Assembly (NCBI RefSeq): GCF_014695375.1
Contig: NZ_JACJOG010000045.1
Span: 1 to 64,000 of the forward strand
Origin: Coleofasciculus sp. FACHB-T130
GTDB lineage: Bacteria > Cyanobacteriota > Cyanobacteriia > Cyanobacteriales > FACHB-T130
Length of the DNA stretch: 64,000 bases
Reading direction: 5' to 3'
Shown here: piece by piece, positions 8,517-17,582 of the stretch
Position numbering within the stretch: position 1 is the first letter of the stretch
How the letters are laid out: the number at the start of each line of letters is the position of its first letter
Translations under genes and position numbers: made by a program
The notes under the pieces: model-generated
Told to the model about the DNA's origin: nothing
What the model saw: the letters and a program-made list of their open reading frames with translations, nothing else
Database searches by the model: none

Positions 8517-9638
8517 TTAAGCACTTGTCTGAATGGGTAGTTGCACGGTAAATGTAGTCCATCCTTGTGTGCTTTGAGCCTGAATGGTTCCTCCTATTTT
8601 TTCGACCAAATTTTGCACTAAATATAGCCCTAATCCACTTCCTCCCTCTTTCCAGATATCACCATTAGGAATGCGGTAAAATTTTTCAAAAATTCGAGGT
8701 AATTCTGTATTTAAAATTTCTGCTTGATTGGTGATTTTAAAGTTTACTCTTGAATTTGAGGTTGAATTAATATTTATTGAATAATCCACATAGACACTAA
8801 TGGATATTTCACCAAAAGAGGGGGTATATTTACAAGCATTTCCAATCAACTCTATTAATATTTGCTCCAGACAAACTCGGTCTGAAATCAGTGGAGGAAG
8901 AGCGGGAGAACAATCAATATTAAAAATTTGCTGGCGCTGAGCTATTCCAGGTTTAAATGGCTCAATTAAAGTCGGAAGCCAGTATTTTAGAATTAAAGTT
9001 TCTGGAGATATTAATTTTTTTTCCGATTCTAAACGATGCAAATCTAAGATATTGTTAACTAGTTCTATTTCCCGAATACATTCAGCTTCTAATAACGCTC
9101 TATATTGTTGCTGTTGTTCTTCATTAGAAATGATTTCCAACATTTGAATAATCAGCTTCATGTTGGCTAGAGGGGTTCGCAAATCGTGAGAAGCTCTAGC
9201 AAGCAAATCATCTTTTTGAATATTGAGCTGCTGGAGTTCTTGGATTTTCCCTTGCAGGAGTGTCACAGCTTCTTGTTTTTTCAGCCGAGTAGCGATCGCG
9301 CCTAGCAATTCTGCTCTGGTAAACGGCTTCGTCAGATAATCATCAGCTCCCAGTTGCATCCCTTGGCGCAAGTCTTCTCTCTCCGTTTTAGCGGTGAGAA
9401 AAATGAACGGAATCATTGCCGTTATCTGGTCTTGGCGCAATTGAGTTAGCACGCTGTAACCATCAAAATCGGGCATCATGATATCACAAATAATTAAATC
9501 GGGTTCGTGTTCCCTCGCTAACTGCACTCCCACCAAACCGTTTTCCGCACCAATGGCATCAAACTCCTCAGCCTTGAGGAGTTTGAGAAGGTTGCTTCTA
9601 ACTGCTGGCTCATCTTCAATCACCAGAATCTTTTTCAC
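8517..9638 (-). CDS. Response regulator-histidine kinase (REC-HisKA-HATPase)
   Basis: Encodes 373 residues. A receiver domain occupies residues 1-120 (acidic pocket 'VIEDEPAV', phospho-acceptor Asp in 'IICDIMMPDFDGY', Lys in 'YLTKPF'). A dimerisation/phospho-acceptor helix follows, with the H-box 'ASHDLRTPLANM' near residue 154, then an HATPase_c domain with N-box 'ELIGNACKYTP' and G-box 'GGSGLGLYLVQ'. No membrane segment, so it is cytosolic. The REC-first order means the kinase is itself switched by phosphorylation. Its start overlaps the end of the upstream PAS kinase by 23 bases, so both are co-transcribed and translationally coupled; the PAS kinase is the obvious phosphodonor. Output partner unknown. 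Confidence 0.92.
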   Translation of the reverse strand: MKKILVIEDEPAVRSNLLKLLKAEEFDAIGAENGLVGVQLAREHEPDLIICDIMMPDFDGYSVLTQLRQDQITAMIPFIFLTAKTEREDLRQGMQLGADDYLTKPFTRAELLGAIATRLKKQEAVTLLQGKIQELQQLNIQKDDLLARASHDLRTPLANMKLIIQMLEIISNEEQQQQYRALLEAECIREIELVNNILDLHRLESEKKLISPETLILKYWLPTLIEPFKPGIAQRQQIFNIDCSPALPPLISDRVCLEQILIELIGNACKYTPSFGEISISVYVDYSININSTSNSRVNFKITNQAEILNTELPRIFEKFYRIPNGDIWKEGGSGLGLYLVQNLVEKIGGTIQAQSTQGWTTFTVQLPIQTSA

Positions 9639-12585
9639 AGGTCTGACTCGTCAATCTGTTATTTAAAGGAAGAACGACTTTAAATGTCGTGCCAAGCCCA
9701 ATTTTACTAGCTACTATTATCCTACCCTGATGTAAGTCTACACACCTTTTAACAATTGCCAGTCCTAATCCCGTACCATTGATGTTACTAACATTTGTGC
9801 CCCGGTGAAACGGTTCAAACAATCGGGATCGATCTGCCAGAGGAATCCCGATTCCTTCATCTTGTATTTCTAAAATAGCCTCTCCGTCTTGGGAACTAAC
9901 TTCAAAATAAATATTGCTGTTATTTGGTGAATAATTAATAGCGTTTGAGAGCAAATTATTTAAAATTTGTCGCAGCAACGTTCTATCCATACCAGCACTC
10001 AGAAATTGGTATCGGCTGGTAAAGACAATCTTATGCCCACGGCTCGCGGTAAGTTGGATTTCGGCAATAATTGTCCGACAAAATTCAATTAGGTCAAGGG
10101 ATACCGGATTAAAGTTTAATCTTGCTGCGTCGGCTCTCCCTAATGTCAGCACATCATTTAACAGATGGGTCATGTGGTTAACAGAGGATTGAATGAGATG
10201 AAGTTGTTCTAATCTTTCCTCTTGAGTCCAGCGATCGCCATAATATTCTAGTAATTCGGAAGAAGACAGAATAATGCTTAAAGGCGTGCGGAACTCGTGA
10301 GAAGTCATAGAGACAAAGCGAGATTTCAGTTCGCTCAGTTCTTTCTCTTTTGCCAAAGCATTCAAAATCTCTTCTTCTGCCTGTTTGCGCTCCGTAATAT
10401 CTATGCACGAGCCGATGTAACCCGCAAAGCTGCCATCAGGTGTGAAGCGCGGAATCCCCGTATCTAAAACCCAGCGATAATTCCCATCAGCACGCTTGAG
10501 GCGGTATTCCACTCGCACTGGTTGGCGAGTATTGAAGGCTGATTTATAGGTGTCCAAGCAACATCGTAAATCATCAGGATGTACACTTTCTAACCAACCG
10601 TTGCCCAGTTCTTGTTCAAGATTGCGTCCTGTAAAATCTAACCAAGCTTTGTTGAAAAATGTTCCCTTGTAATTAAGGTCTGACATCCAAATCAAGGCAG
10701 GCACGTTGTCAGCCATAATCCGGAAGCGGGTTTCGCTTTCCCGCAACGCTTCCTCCATCTGTTTGCGCTTAGTTACATCCAGAGTTAGAGACAGCACTGA
10801 TACTAAATTGCCCGATTTATCTAATAATGCCGAGTTGTACCATTCGCAATAAACAACCGAACCATTCTTAGTGTAATTGCGGTTGCGAGAAACATTACGC
10901 TGTTCGCTGCTATCGATTAGCCGCTGAATAACGCTATCGACAGTTGGCACGTCTTCAGAAAAGACAAACTGCCACTCAGCGGGATGTTTGCCAATGACTT
11001 CCTCCGCTTTCCACCCGAAGATTTTTTCTGCTTCCGACGACCAACGCGACACCCGAAAATTACAATCCCACTCTATGACCGCTAGGGGTGAGTTTTCAAA
11101 ATGAAAGTTTAGTCTCTGAAGTGCATCCCGGAGCGCTTCCTCTGTCTGCTTTTGCTCAGTAATGTCACGAGCGACACTTAACACAGACTCCACTGAGCCA
11201 TCTAAAGCAAATTCCGGGACGATACGAGCTTGATAGCATTTTCCGCTGACTGAGGACTTGCTTTCAAAAACGTGTGGCTGACCTGTTGTAAACACATCTT
11301 GAAGAATTTGTTGAAAAGGAATATAAATTTCTGGTTGGATTCCTAACTCTGGATGAGTTTTGCCGATAAAGATTTGTGGGGATATTCCGATTGCTCGTTC
11401 TACAGCGGAATTGACATATAAATGTTGCAATTCTTTGCCAAATCGGGAAATGATATCAGGGGAATTGTCAGCCAGTGCTTTAAACTCTTGTTCGCGGCGG
11501 TGGAGTGCTTCCTCTGACTGCTTGCGCTCGGTTATATCGACTGCAATCCCGGTTGTTCCGATTACCTCCCCGATGTTATTAAAAATTGGGGTTTTAATTG
11601 TTTCTGTCCATAACATCTTTCCTTCTTGGTAGACTGCGGGTTCTTCGACACGCTTGCGCTTGCCGATTTTCATCACCTCTCGATCGTCCTCTCGATATCT
11701 TTCGGCTAAATCTGGATGCCAAATATCTAAATCTGTCTTCCCAATTAAGTCTTCTGGTTTGAGTCCGCAGGCGTTACCAAATGCCTCGTTGACGGCAATG
11801 AATCTGCTTTCTTTGTCTTTTAACCAAGCTAAATGGGGAATGTTATCGAGGATGGCTTTCTGCTGGCTGCGCTGCTGTGTTATCTGTTCCTCTGCTTGCT
11901 GGCGTAGCGTAGCGTGCCGCAGGCTTTCACTAATGTCTTCTAAAATTCCAACATGACCGATAAATTCTCCTCGATCGGAGAACATCGGTGAAGACTGAAC
12001 GCGAACCCAACGCACAATTCCTTCCTTAGTTTGAAAGCGAAACTCGTCAGAGTATTCTCTCCGTTCACGAGTATGTGTTAACCAATCTGCAAAGACGCGA
12101 TCGCGATCGCTTGGATGAACAAACTGCAACCACCCTTCTTGCAAACTCTCCGCCAAGGTAAAGCCACAGATGGCTTGACAGCGGAGATTTGTGTAGATGC
12201 AGCACCCCTCCATATTTGCCAAAAAAATCCCCACTGGCGAGTAGCTACTCAAACAACGGAACCGTTCTTCACTTGCTCGCAACGCATCCAAAGCTTTTTT
12301 GCCTTCGATAATTTCTTGCCGCAATTGCTTGTTGGTTTCTGTTAATGCAGTGGTACGTTCCTCAACTCTAATTTCTAAGGCTTCATTCGCTTGATTCAGT
12401 GCCGCTTCAGCAGCTTTTCGTTTGGTGATATTGCGGGAATTAACAACAAGGTCAGCGATTAATGGGTTAGCAAAACAGTTATGATATTGGCGCAGTAGTT
12501 TAGCTTTTTCTGCTTTGAGTTTCCGGATTAATTGTGGTTTTAGCACAGCCTGCACAGAGCGCACTTGCCTTCCCAATCTACGCAT
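9616..12585 (-). CDS. Multi-PAS sensor histidine kinase
   Basis: Encodes 989 residues with no transmembrane helix. After a basic N-terminus and the tail of a PAS/PAC motif (VVNSRNITKRKAAE, about residues 48-62) comes a coiled coil and then five PAS-PAC modules at about 103-220, 238-360, 360-485, 485-615 and 615-740, each closing with a 'DITERKQAEE' type linker. The kinase core follows: H-box 'MTSHEFRTPLSII' near 760, N-box 'NNLLSNAINYSP', and G-box 'NGTGLGLAIVK'. PAS modules suggest redox, light or small-ligand sensing, but no haem or flavin ligand can be assigned by eye. The N-terminus looks truncated: the PAC tail lacks the preceding PAS fold. It is the first gene of a two-gene operon with the REC-kinase at 8517-9638. 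Confidence 0.92.
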   Translation of the reverse strand: MRRLGRQVRSVQAVLKPQLIRKLKAEKAKLLRQYHNCFANPLIADLVVNSRNITKRKAAEAALNQANEALEIRVEERTTALTETNKQLRQEIIEGKKALDALRASEERFRCLSSYSPVGIFLANMEGCCIYTNLRCQAICGFTLAESLQEGWLQFVHPSDRDRVFADWLTHTRERREYSDEFRFQTKEGIVRWVRVQSSPMFSDRGEFIGHVGILEDISESLRHATLRQQAEEQITQQRSQQKAILDNIPHLAWLKDKESRFIAVNEAFGNACGLKPEDLIGKTDLDIWHPDLAERYREDDREVMKIGKRKRVEEPAVYQEGKMLWTETIKTPIFNNIGEVIGTTGIAVDITERKQSEEALHRREQEFKALADNSPDIISRFGKELQHLYVNSAVERAIGISPQIFIGKTHPELGIQPEIYIPFQQILQDVFTTGQPHVFESKSSVSGKCYQARIVPEFALDGSVESVLSVARDITEQKQTEEALRDALQRLNFHFENSPLAVIEWDCNFRVSRWSSEAEKIFGWKAEEVIGKHPAEWQFVFSEDVPTVDSVIQRLIDSSEQRNVSRNRNYTKNGSVVYCEWYNSALLDKSGNLVSVLSLTLDVTKRKQMEEALRESETRFRIMADNVPALIWMSDLNYKGTFFNKAWLDFTGRNLEQELGNGWLESVHPDDLRCCLDTYKSAFNTRQPVRVEYRLKRADGNYRWVLDTGIPRFTPDGSFAGYIGSCIDITERKQAEEEILNALAKEKELSELKSRFVSMTSHEFRTPLSIILSSSELLEYYGDRWTQEERLEQLHLIQSSVNHMTHLLNDVLTLGRADAARLNFNPVSLDLIEFCRTIIAEIQLTASRGHKIVFTSRYQFLSAGMDRTLLRQILNNLLSNAINYSPNNSNIYFEVSSQDGEAILEIQDEGIGIPLADRSRLFEPFHRGTNVSNINGTGLGLAIVKRCVDLHQGRIIVASKIGLGTTFKVVLPLNNRLTSQTCEKDSGD

Positions 12586-12958
12586 ATTCTTTTGACCTTC
12601 AGAGTAACTTTAATTGTTTGCAATAGTGATTTTTTGCCTTACCTCAACCGCCTCAATAGCGAGCATTACCTAATTATGCTGAAGTTACACTGCTATCTAA
12701 TTCGCGTGAATTAATTGCTAACAGCTCCTCTTTGTACCCATCGAATTTACAAATCTAATTTATAAACAACTACTGAAATTAAGACGGGACAAGCGATCAG
12801 TGTAGGTTAGTAGTCTAAGTTGGCTACAGTTGTACGATCGACTACATTCGCCTTTAACATAAACCCTTTCTCTGGGTAGATTCAAGACCTCTTCCTTAGG
12901 AAAGGCGAATGAGCTGATAATCCTGCTTAGATTAAATACAAATTTGTACGGGAAGTTA
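12586..12958. other. Divergent intergenic region
   Basis: 373 bases between two divergently read genes (the PAS kinase and the DUF4383 gene). AT-rich near both starts. No ORF, repeat or RNA was recognised; it should contain the promoters of both genes. Confidence 0.5.
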
Positions 12959-13432
12959 ATGATGAAAGGCATGAACCCAGCGCAAAAATTTGCGTTAATT
13001 ATCGGCATTTTCTTTTTCCTTTGTGGTGTAATGGGATTTATTGCCGCCTTTGTGAAAGCGCCTACGGTTACGCCTGATATGGCGGGTCTTGGATACACAA
13101 GTGGATATGGTTACTTACTGGGGTTATTCCCCATCAATGTCTTACATAATGTTGTTCACCTTGTCGTAGGACTTCTGGGAATTTTTGCATCCATCGCCTT
13201 AGACAGTTCTCGTCTCTATAGTGGAGTTTTGGGAATTTTCTATGGGGTGCTAACGCTAATGGGGCTTTTTCCGGCTACCCAGTCAACCTTGGGCTTGATC
13301 CCAATCTTTGGCAACGATGTCTGGCTTCATGCAGTCACCGCCGCGATCGCAGTGTACTTTGGCTTTTTTGCTACACCGGATTTGTTGGAACTAAGCACGC
13401 CACAACAGGGCGGTACTCGTAACGAGGGCTAA
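12959..13432 (+). CDS. DUF4383 family membrane protein
   Basis: The product has 157 residues from ATG 12959 (a second ATG follows at 12962, and a TTG at 12944 would add five residues). A GGGAAG just upstream of the ATGs supports this start. Four hydrophobic helices are evident: 'FALIIGIFFFLCGVMGFIAAF', 'HNVVHLVVGLLGIFASIAL', 'YSGVLGIFYGVLTLMGLF' and 'WLHAVTAAIAVYFGFF'. The conserved 'NVLHNVVHL..G' and 'HAVTA' motifs are those of DUF4383 proteins. Function of the family is unknown; it is often linked to stress responses. The short hydrophilic tail contains a Gly/Arg-rich end. Monocistronic, followed by a hairpin at 13497-13552. Confidence 0.85.
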   Translation: MMKGMNPAQKFALIIGIFFFLCGVMGFIAAFVKAPTVTPDMAGLGYTSGYGYLLGLFPINVLHNVVHLVVGLLGIFASIALDSSRLYSGVLGIFYGVLTLMGLFPATQSTLGLIPIFGNDVWLHAVTAAIAVYFGFFATPDLLELSTPQQGGTRNEG

Positions 13433-13496
13433 AAAAGGGTAGCGTTTAATAGCGGGTCGATTGTCGAATCCGATTGAGTTTTACGTCGCTGATTGC

Positions 13497-13552
13497 CTTA
13501 CAGAAAATCAGTATGCCTTTACCTTAGCCGAGGTATTCTGGTTTTCTGTAAG
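13497..13552 (+). terminator. Imperfect long hairpin downstream of the DUF4383 gene
   Basis: CTTACAGAAAA (13497-13507) pairs perfectly with TTTTCTGTAAG (13542-13552). The interior can extend the stem through partly complementary CCTTTACCT/AGGTATT sequence. It could be a bidirectional terminator between the plus-strand DUF4383 gene and the minus-strand crtD gene, although no long T-run follows. Confidence 0.5.
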
Positions 13553-13589
13553 CTTTAAACGGAATTACCGCGCATATTAATAACACTTA

Positions 13590-13688
13590 GATCCAGTCCT
13601 AAATGATTCGTAAACGCGAGATCCCCGACTTCGAGAAAGAAGTCGGGGATCTGAAAGGCTGGCTCACAACTCAAATAGGATTGCTATA
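13590..13688. repeat. MITE-like repeat with a palindromic core
   Basis: The core AGATCCCCGACTTC (13619-13632) and its perfect complement (13639-13652) form a 14-bp hairpin with a 6-base loop; this palindrome is a common cyanobacterial interspersed repeat. The right end CAAATAGGATTGCTATA (13672-13688) is identical to the right end of the element at 19860-20000. The left end (CCTAAATGATTCGTAAAC) matches the left end of that same element imperfectly. It therefore looks like a degenerate short non-autonomous element between the hairpin at 13552 and the crtD stop. Confidence 0.6.
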
Positions 13689-13709
13689 TTTGTAACACTT
13701 GCATCTGAA

Positions 13710-15239
13710 TCAATTCTTGGTATTTTCGATTTGGCGCACCACGGTGAGGGCGGAGTAGCTGACGCCTGCGGTTCCTTCGCCGGGATGGGTAGAATCTCCC
13801 ACTAGCCACAAATGATTCACGGGTGTGCGATTGGCAAAGCCAAAGGGACCAAAGGTGGAAACTCGCTGACCAATCCCGCCTACAATGCCGCGATCGCGTG
13901 CTGTGAAGCGGGCAAAGGTGCGGGGTGTAGCGGCTTCTTGATGGACGATGGTTTCTGGTGTCAAGTGAAAAAATTGGCTCAGACGAGCGATCGCTTCCTC
14001 GGTATATTGTTGCTTTAACTGTTCATAATCCTCAGATTGCCACCAATTCCGAGTGTCAACGAAGGAAGACGCAATGATAGTTGCTTTACCTTCTGGGGCG
14101 CGACCATCTTTAGGGTGGCTCACTGAGACAAATAGGGAGTTATTTTCTCCAATCGGGCCGTCATAATCGTAGAGAAACTGCAAATGAGGCGGGCATCCTG
14201 AGGAAATCGCGCTTCGATCGACACCGAGATACACCACAAATGCTCCCGACGATGGGGGAAGTTTATCGACTCGACGACGATAGCGATTTTGGGTTTTGGG
14301 TTCCGAACTAGGAATTCCCTCTGGTGTCTCTGCTTCCAAAAGTTGCACCAAATTTTGGGCGGTGACATTGGCAACGACATGGTCAGCGGGTTCTGTCCAG
14401 ACAGCGCCAGTTTTTTGATTGCGAATAACGACACCAGTGGCTTTGCCATTTGTGGTGTGGATGCGTTCAACGGTGTGGCGCATCAACAGCTTGCCAGCAT
14501 CTCTCTCTAAAGAGGAGACTAGGCGATCGCTCAACACCTGCATACTGCCTTGAAGATGAAATAGTCCCTGCGGCTCTTGGGACACACTCAAAGCCGTCGC
14601 TGCATAGAGCAGAGCCGTTTCTTCAGCATCTACCTGAGAATAAAGCTTGAGCTGCAAATCCAGAAACGTTCTTAGACGCTGATTATCGCCCAAACCATAC
14701 CCCCGCAAAGCGTCCCCCACTGTCAAAAAAGTGTAGGGCAAAGTAATCAACGTATCGGGACGAACAGCCGATACCAGTTGCCATAAGTCCCACAAATTTC
14801 GCGGCGGTAGCACCGGATCGCGCGATTGAAATGCAAAGCTGGCTCGGAATAAAGTCGCCAACAACTCCCAAAATGGTTCGCTTCCGGGAAACTGCCGAAT
14901 TCGCTCCGCCTTCCACTTTTGGGGGTCGCGCCAGACGTTAATCGGTTCGGTTTCTCCCGGTAGATACACGGCACAAGCTGGATCGCAAGGCGTCGCTGCT
15001 GGGATTTCAATTTCTAGTTCCTGAAAAATCCGGTGATGAATCCCCCCCGGTTCCAGTCCAGCCACCTGAGTCGCTCCCACATCAAAGGTAAATCCTTTGC
15101 GTTTGAACGTGGAAGCACATCCCCCAGGCACCAGAGCTTGATCCAAAACTAAGACTGAGTAGCCTCGACGAGCCAGTAATGCCCCAGCCGTGAGACCACC
15201 AATTCCAGCACCGATAACGACAACATGACAGCTTGGCAT
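13710..15239 (-). CDS. crtD: Carotenoid C-3',4' desaturase, CrtD type
   Basis: Encodes 509 residues, the usual length of cyanobacterial CrtD-type desaturases. The N-terminal FAD-binding Rossmann motif is 'VVVIGAGIGGLTAGALLARRGY' (shown in part), followed by the PGGCAST signature and 'FDVGATQVAGLEPGGIH', which separates CrtD/CruI-like enzymes from phytoene desaturases. The C-terminal FAD-binding segment 'LWLVGDSTHPGEGTAGVSYSA' is present in part. The family introduces a 3',4' double bond in myxoxanthophyll-type carotenoids, acting at the thylakoid or cytoplasmic membrane. A short 7-bp repeat (TTTTGGG twice at 14287-14300) lies in frame and encodes an extra loop near 'SEPKTQNRYRRR'. Monocistronic, minus strand. 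Confidence 0.85.
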   Translation of the reverse strand: MPSCHVVVIGAGIGGLTAGALLARRGYSVLVLDQALVPGGCASTFKRKGFTFDVGATQVAGLEPGGIHHRIFQELEIEIPAATPCDPACAVYLPGETEPINVWRDPQKWKAERIRQFPGSEPFWELLATLFRASFAFQSRDPVLPPRNLWDLWQLVSAVRPDTLITLPYTFLTVGDALRGYGLGDNQRLRTFLDLQLKLYSQVDAEETALLYAATALSVSQEPQGLFHLQGSMQVLSDRLVSSLERDAGKLLMRHTVERIHTTNGKATGVVIRNQKTGAVWTEPADHVVANVTAQNLVQLLEAETPEGIPSSEPKTQNRYRRRVDKLPPSSGAFVVYLGVDRSAISSGCPPHLQFLYDYDGPIGENNSLFVSVSHPKDGRAPEGKATIIASSFVDTRNWWQSEDYEQLKQQYTEEAIARLSQFFHLTPETIVHQEAATPRTFARFTARDRGIVGGIGQRVSTFGPFGFANRTPVNHLWLVGDSTHPGEGTAGVSYSALTVVRQIENTKN

Positions 15240-15287
15240 GAATTGAGAACGAGGATTCCCTCTTCCGAGACTTAATATTACGTTACA

Positions 15288-17177
15288 TTAAGTTTCGGCT
15301 TCCTGACAGGTTCGCGCTCGACGATGAACAATCGGGATTTCAATGTAAAACTCTGTTCCTTGTCCGGGTTCTGAGGAACACTTCAGAACCCCGCCGTGCT
15401 TCTCGACCACAATTTGATGGGTAATGGATAAACCCAAGCCTGTCCCCTTGCCAACAGGTTTAGTGGTGAAGAAAGGGTCAAATAGTCGTGTTATCGCCTC
15501 TGGGGGGATGCCAGAGCCATTATCTCGAATCCGAATCACCACCTGAGGACAGTCATCAATTTCGACAACCTCAGTGCGAATTCTAATCGAAGCAACTGGC
15601 ACTTGAGTATTGGAAATGGGGGGAGTTTGACCTAACTCAAGAGAGTGCGTATGCAAATTCTCGATGGTTGCGATCGCTAAGTGCTGATAGCTGTACTCCT
15701 CTAAAACATCAATCGCATTGTTGAGGATATTCATAAACACCTGGTTCATCTGTCCAGCGTGACACTCCACAAGCGGGAGATTGCCGTACTCTTTGATCAG
15801 CTCAATTCCCTGATTTCCCCCCTTTGCTTTCATTCGATGCTGTAAAATCAGCAGCGTACTATCTAACCCCTCATGAATATCGACCGCCTTCATTTCTGCT
15901 TGATCGAGCCGAGAAAAATTCCGCAAACTCAGAACAATCTGGCGAATGCGGTCTGCCCCTAGCTTCATAGAAGAGAGTATCTTCGATAGGTCTTCTATGA
16001 CAAAAGTTAGATCGATATTTTCCTTATACGCTTCGATTTCTGGGACTGGATCGGGATAATAACCCTGGTAAAGTTGTAGAAGATGCAGCAAATTTTGGGT
16101 GTATTGATCTGCGTAAGCGAGATTGCCGTAAATAAAGCTGACTGGATTATTAATTTCGTGAGCAACACCCGCAACTAACTGCCCCAGACTGGACATTTTT
16201 TCGTTCTGAACCAGTTGGGATTGACTGCTTTGCAACGTCTGCATCGCTTTTTTCATCTGGACTGCTTGTTGTTGCAGAGACGCGATCGCGCTGCTTTGTG
16301 CAGCTTCCGATTCTCCTAAAGCCTCCAGCGCTTGCTTGCGCTCGGTGATATCTTCGGAAATGCCCAACAAATATTGGGGAATTCCCGATTCGTCGAAAAT
16401 CGGGATTTTTTTAGTGTGCAGAATCCTCAAACCTTGATGTTTTGTCTGGATTGGCTCTTCCAGAATCTCCAGAAGTTTCCCAGATGCCAACACTTCGCGA
16501 TCGCGACTTGTGAAGAAATCAGCTTGCTCTGGCGGGAAAATGCCATAGTCGTTCTTGCCTAACACTTCTTCCTGAGAATAACCAGTGAGTGCCTCGTTAG
16601 CTTTGTTCCAAAATACAAATCGCAATTCATTCACTTCTTTAATAAAAATTCCAATTGGCAGATTTTCTACGATGGAATTCAATAAATCATGAGTATGTGC
16701 CGTTGCTTTTTGTGCCTGTTTGCGTTCAATAATTTCCCTTTCTAATTGTTGATTTGTCTGCAATAAGTTTTTAGCACGAGCTGCCAAAACTTCCAAATTG
16801 GCGTTCGCTCTTTCCAACTCAGCCTTAGCCTGATCCAGTTGATTTTTCGTGTTTTTTTGGATTCGGAAGTTTTCAACCAGGAGCGAGTAGTAACGCCTCA
16901 GAGCCATGAAAGCTCCCACAACTAAAGCCATGATTGGAACCATGCCTCCCTGAATTCTCAGCATCATTAGGGAGCCGTTTTGCCCACCCAAGACTAATGT
17001 TAAAAGCTGCACTGAATGTTCTATAGCACAGCTCAAGAAGATTGCTACAGTTACGAGTACTAATGGATTGCTGAGTAGATGCTGCCCTCGAAGAAAACCG
17101 CGATAAATCAAAAACGCAGTTGTATAATAACCAGCTGCAATGATGGTGTTTGTACTTCCTGAAAATCCACTCAGCAT
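15288..17177 (-). CDS. PAS histidine kinase with an ethylene-receptor-like membrane domain
   Basis: Encodes 629 residues. Residues about 10-95 hold three hydrophobic helices; the second contains 'FLSCAIEHSVQLL' with Cys50-x3-His54, and Tyr17/Tyr18 lie in helix one. The Cys-x3-His spacing, and a Tyr 33 residues before the Cys, match the copper-ligand and binding-pocket positions of plant ETR1 (Tyr32, Cys65, His69). A coiled coil (about 95-160), one PAS-PAC module (about 165-290), a second coiled coil, the H-box 'VAGVAHEINNPVSFIYGNL' near 340 and an HATPase_c domain ending near 615 follow. The resemblance to the ethylene sensor is my inference from spacing; Asp25 of ETR1 is replaced by Asn10. 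The H-box type is that of NtrB/AtoS-like kinases. No response regulator is adjacent. Confidence 0.85.
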   Translation of the reverse strand: MLSGFSGSTNTIIAAGYYTTAFLIYRGFLRGQHLLSNPLVLVTVAIFLSCAIEHSVQLLTLVLGGQNGSLMMLRIQGGMVPIMALVVGAFMALRRYYSLLVENFRIQKNTKNQLDQAKAELERANANLEVLAARAKNLLQTNQQLEREIIERKQAQKATAHTHDLLNSIVENLPIGIFIKEVNELRFVFWNKANEALTGYSQEEVLGKNDYGIFPPEQADFFTSRDREVLASGKLLEILEEPIQTKHQGLRILHTKKIPIFDESGIPQYLLGISEDITERKQALEALGESEAAQSSAIASLQQQAVQMKKAMQTLQSSQSQLVQNEKMSSLGQLVAGVAHEINNPVSFIYGNLAYADQYTQNLLHLLQLYQGYYPDPVPEIEAYKENIDLTFVIEDLSKILSSMKLGADRIRQIVLSLRNFSRLDQAEMKAVDIHEGLDSTLLILQHRMKAKGGNQGIELIKEYGNLPLVECHAGQMNQVFMNILNNAIDVLEEYSYQHLAIATIENLHTHSLELGQTPPISNTQVPVASIRIRTEVVEIDDCPQVVIRIRDNGSGIPPEAITRLFDPFFTTKPVGKGTGLGLSITHQIVVEKHGGVLKCSSEPGQGTEFYIEIPIVHRRARTCQEAET

Positions 17178-17582
17178 GAGTACAACTGACTCCAGTTAAA
17201 TGAAGCTTTAGTCTGGTCTATCAGACTAAGCCATAGTATCTGTCTCTAGACTGATAAAGCCTCTGAAATTCTTAAATTTATCTAAAAATACAGAGTTTCT
17301 TTCAAGCTTTTAAAAATTTAAAATAAATCTTTCATAATCAAGGTATTTCCCAATACATAAATAAACAAATTTTAATCAATAAGGCAAATTTTAAAGAATG
17401 ATTGACTTTCTTAATTAACTTGAAAAAATGGCACGGAAAGGAAATATGTGTTAAAGGCGAAAGGAGCGGGCAACTTTTTAAAAACATCTAGAGAGCGATC
17501 GCGCAATGCTGGGGAGCTGGCTGAGGAGACAGGTGCAGACTGAGTAAGATAAAAGGAGAAATAGTCCAGCGCCGAAGAACAC
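17178..17582. other. Divergent intergenic region
   Basis: 405 bases between the minus-strand kinase and the plus-strand M16 protease, strongly AT-rich between 17260 and 17440, with one HIP1-like site near 17497. No ORF or structured RNA was recognised. It should contain the promoters of both genes. Confidence 0.5.

Noticed and set aside
13710-15239. Phytoene desaturase or CrtH-type isomerase
   Set aside because: The 'FDVGATQVAGLEPGGIH' segment and overall layout point to CrtD instead.
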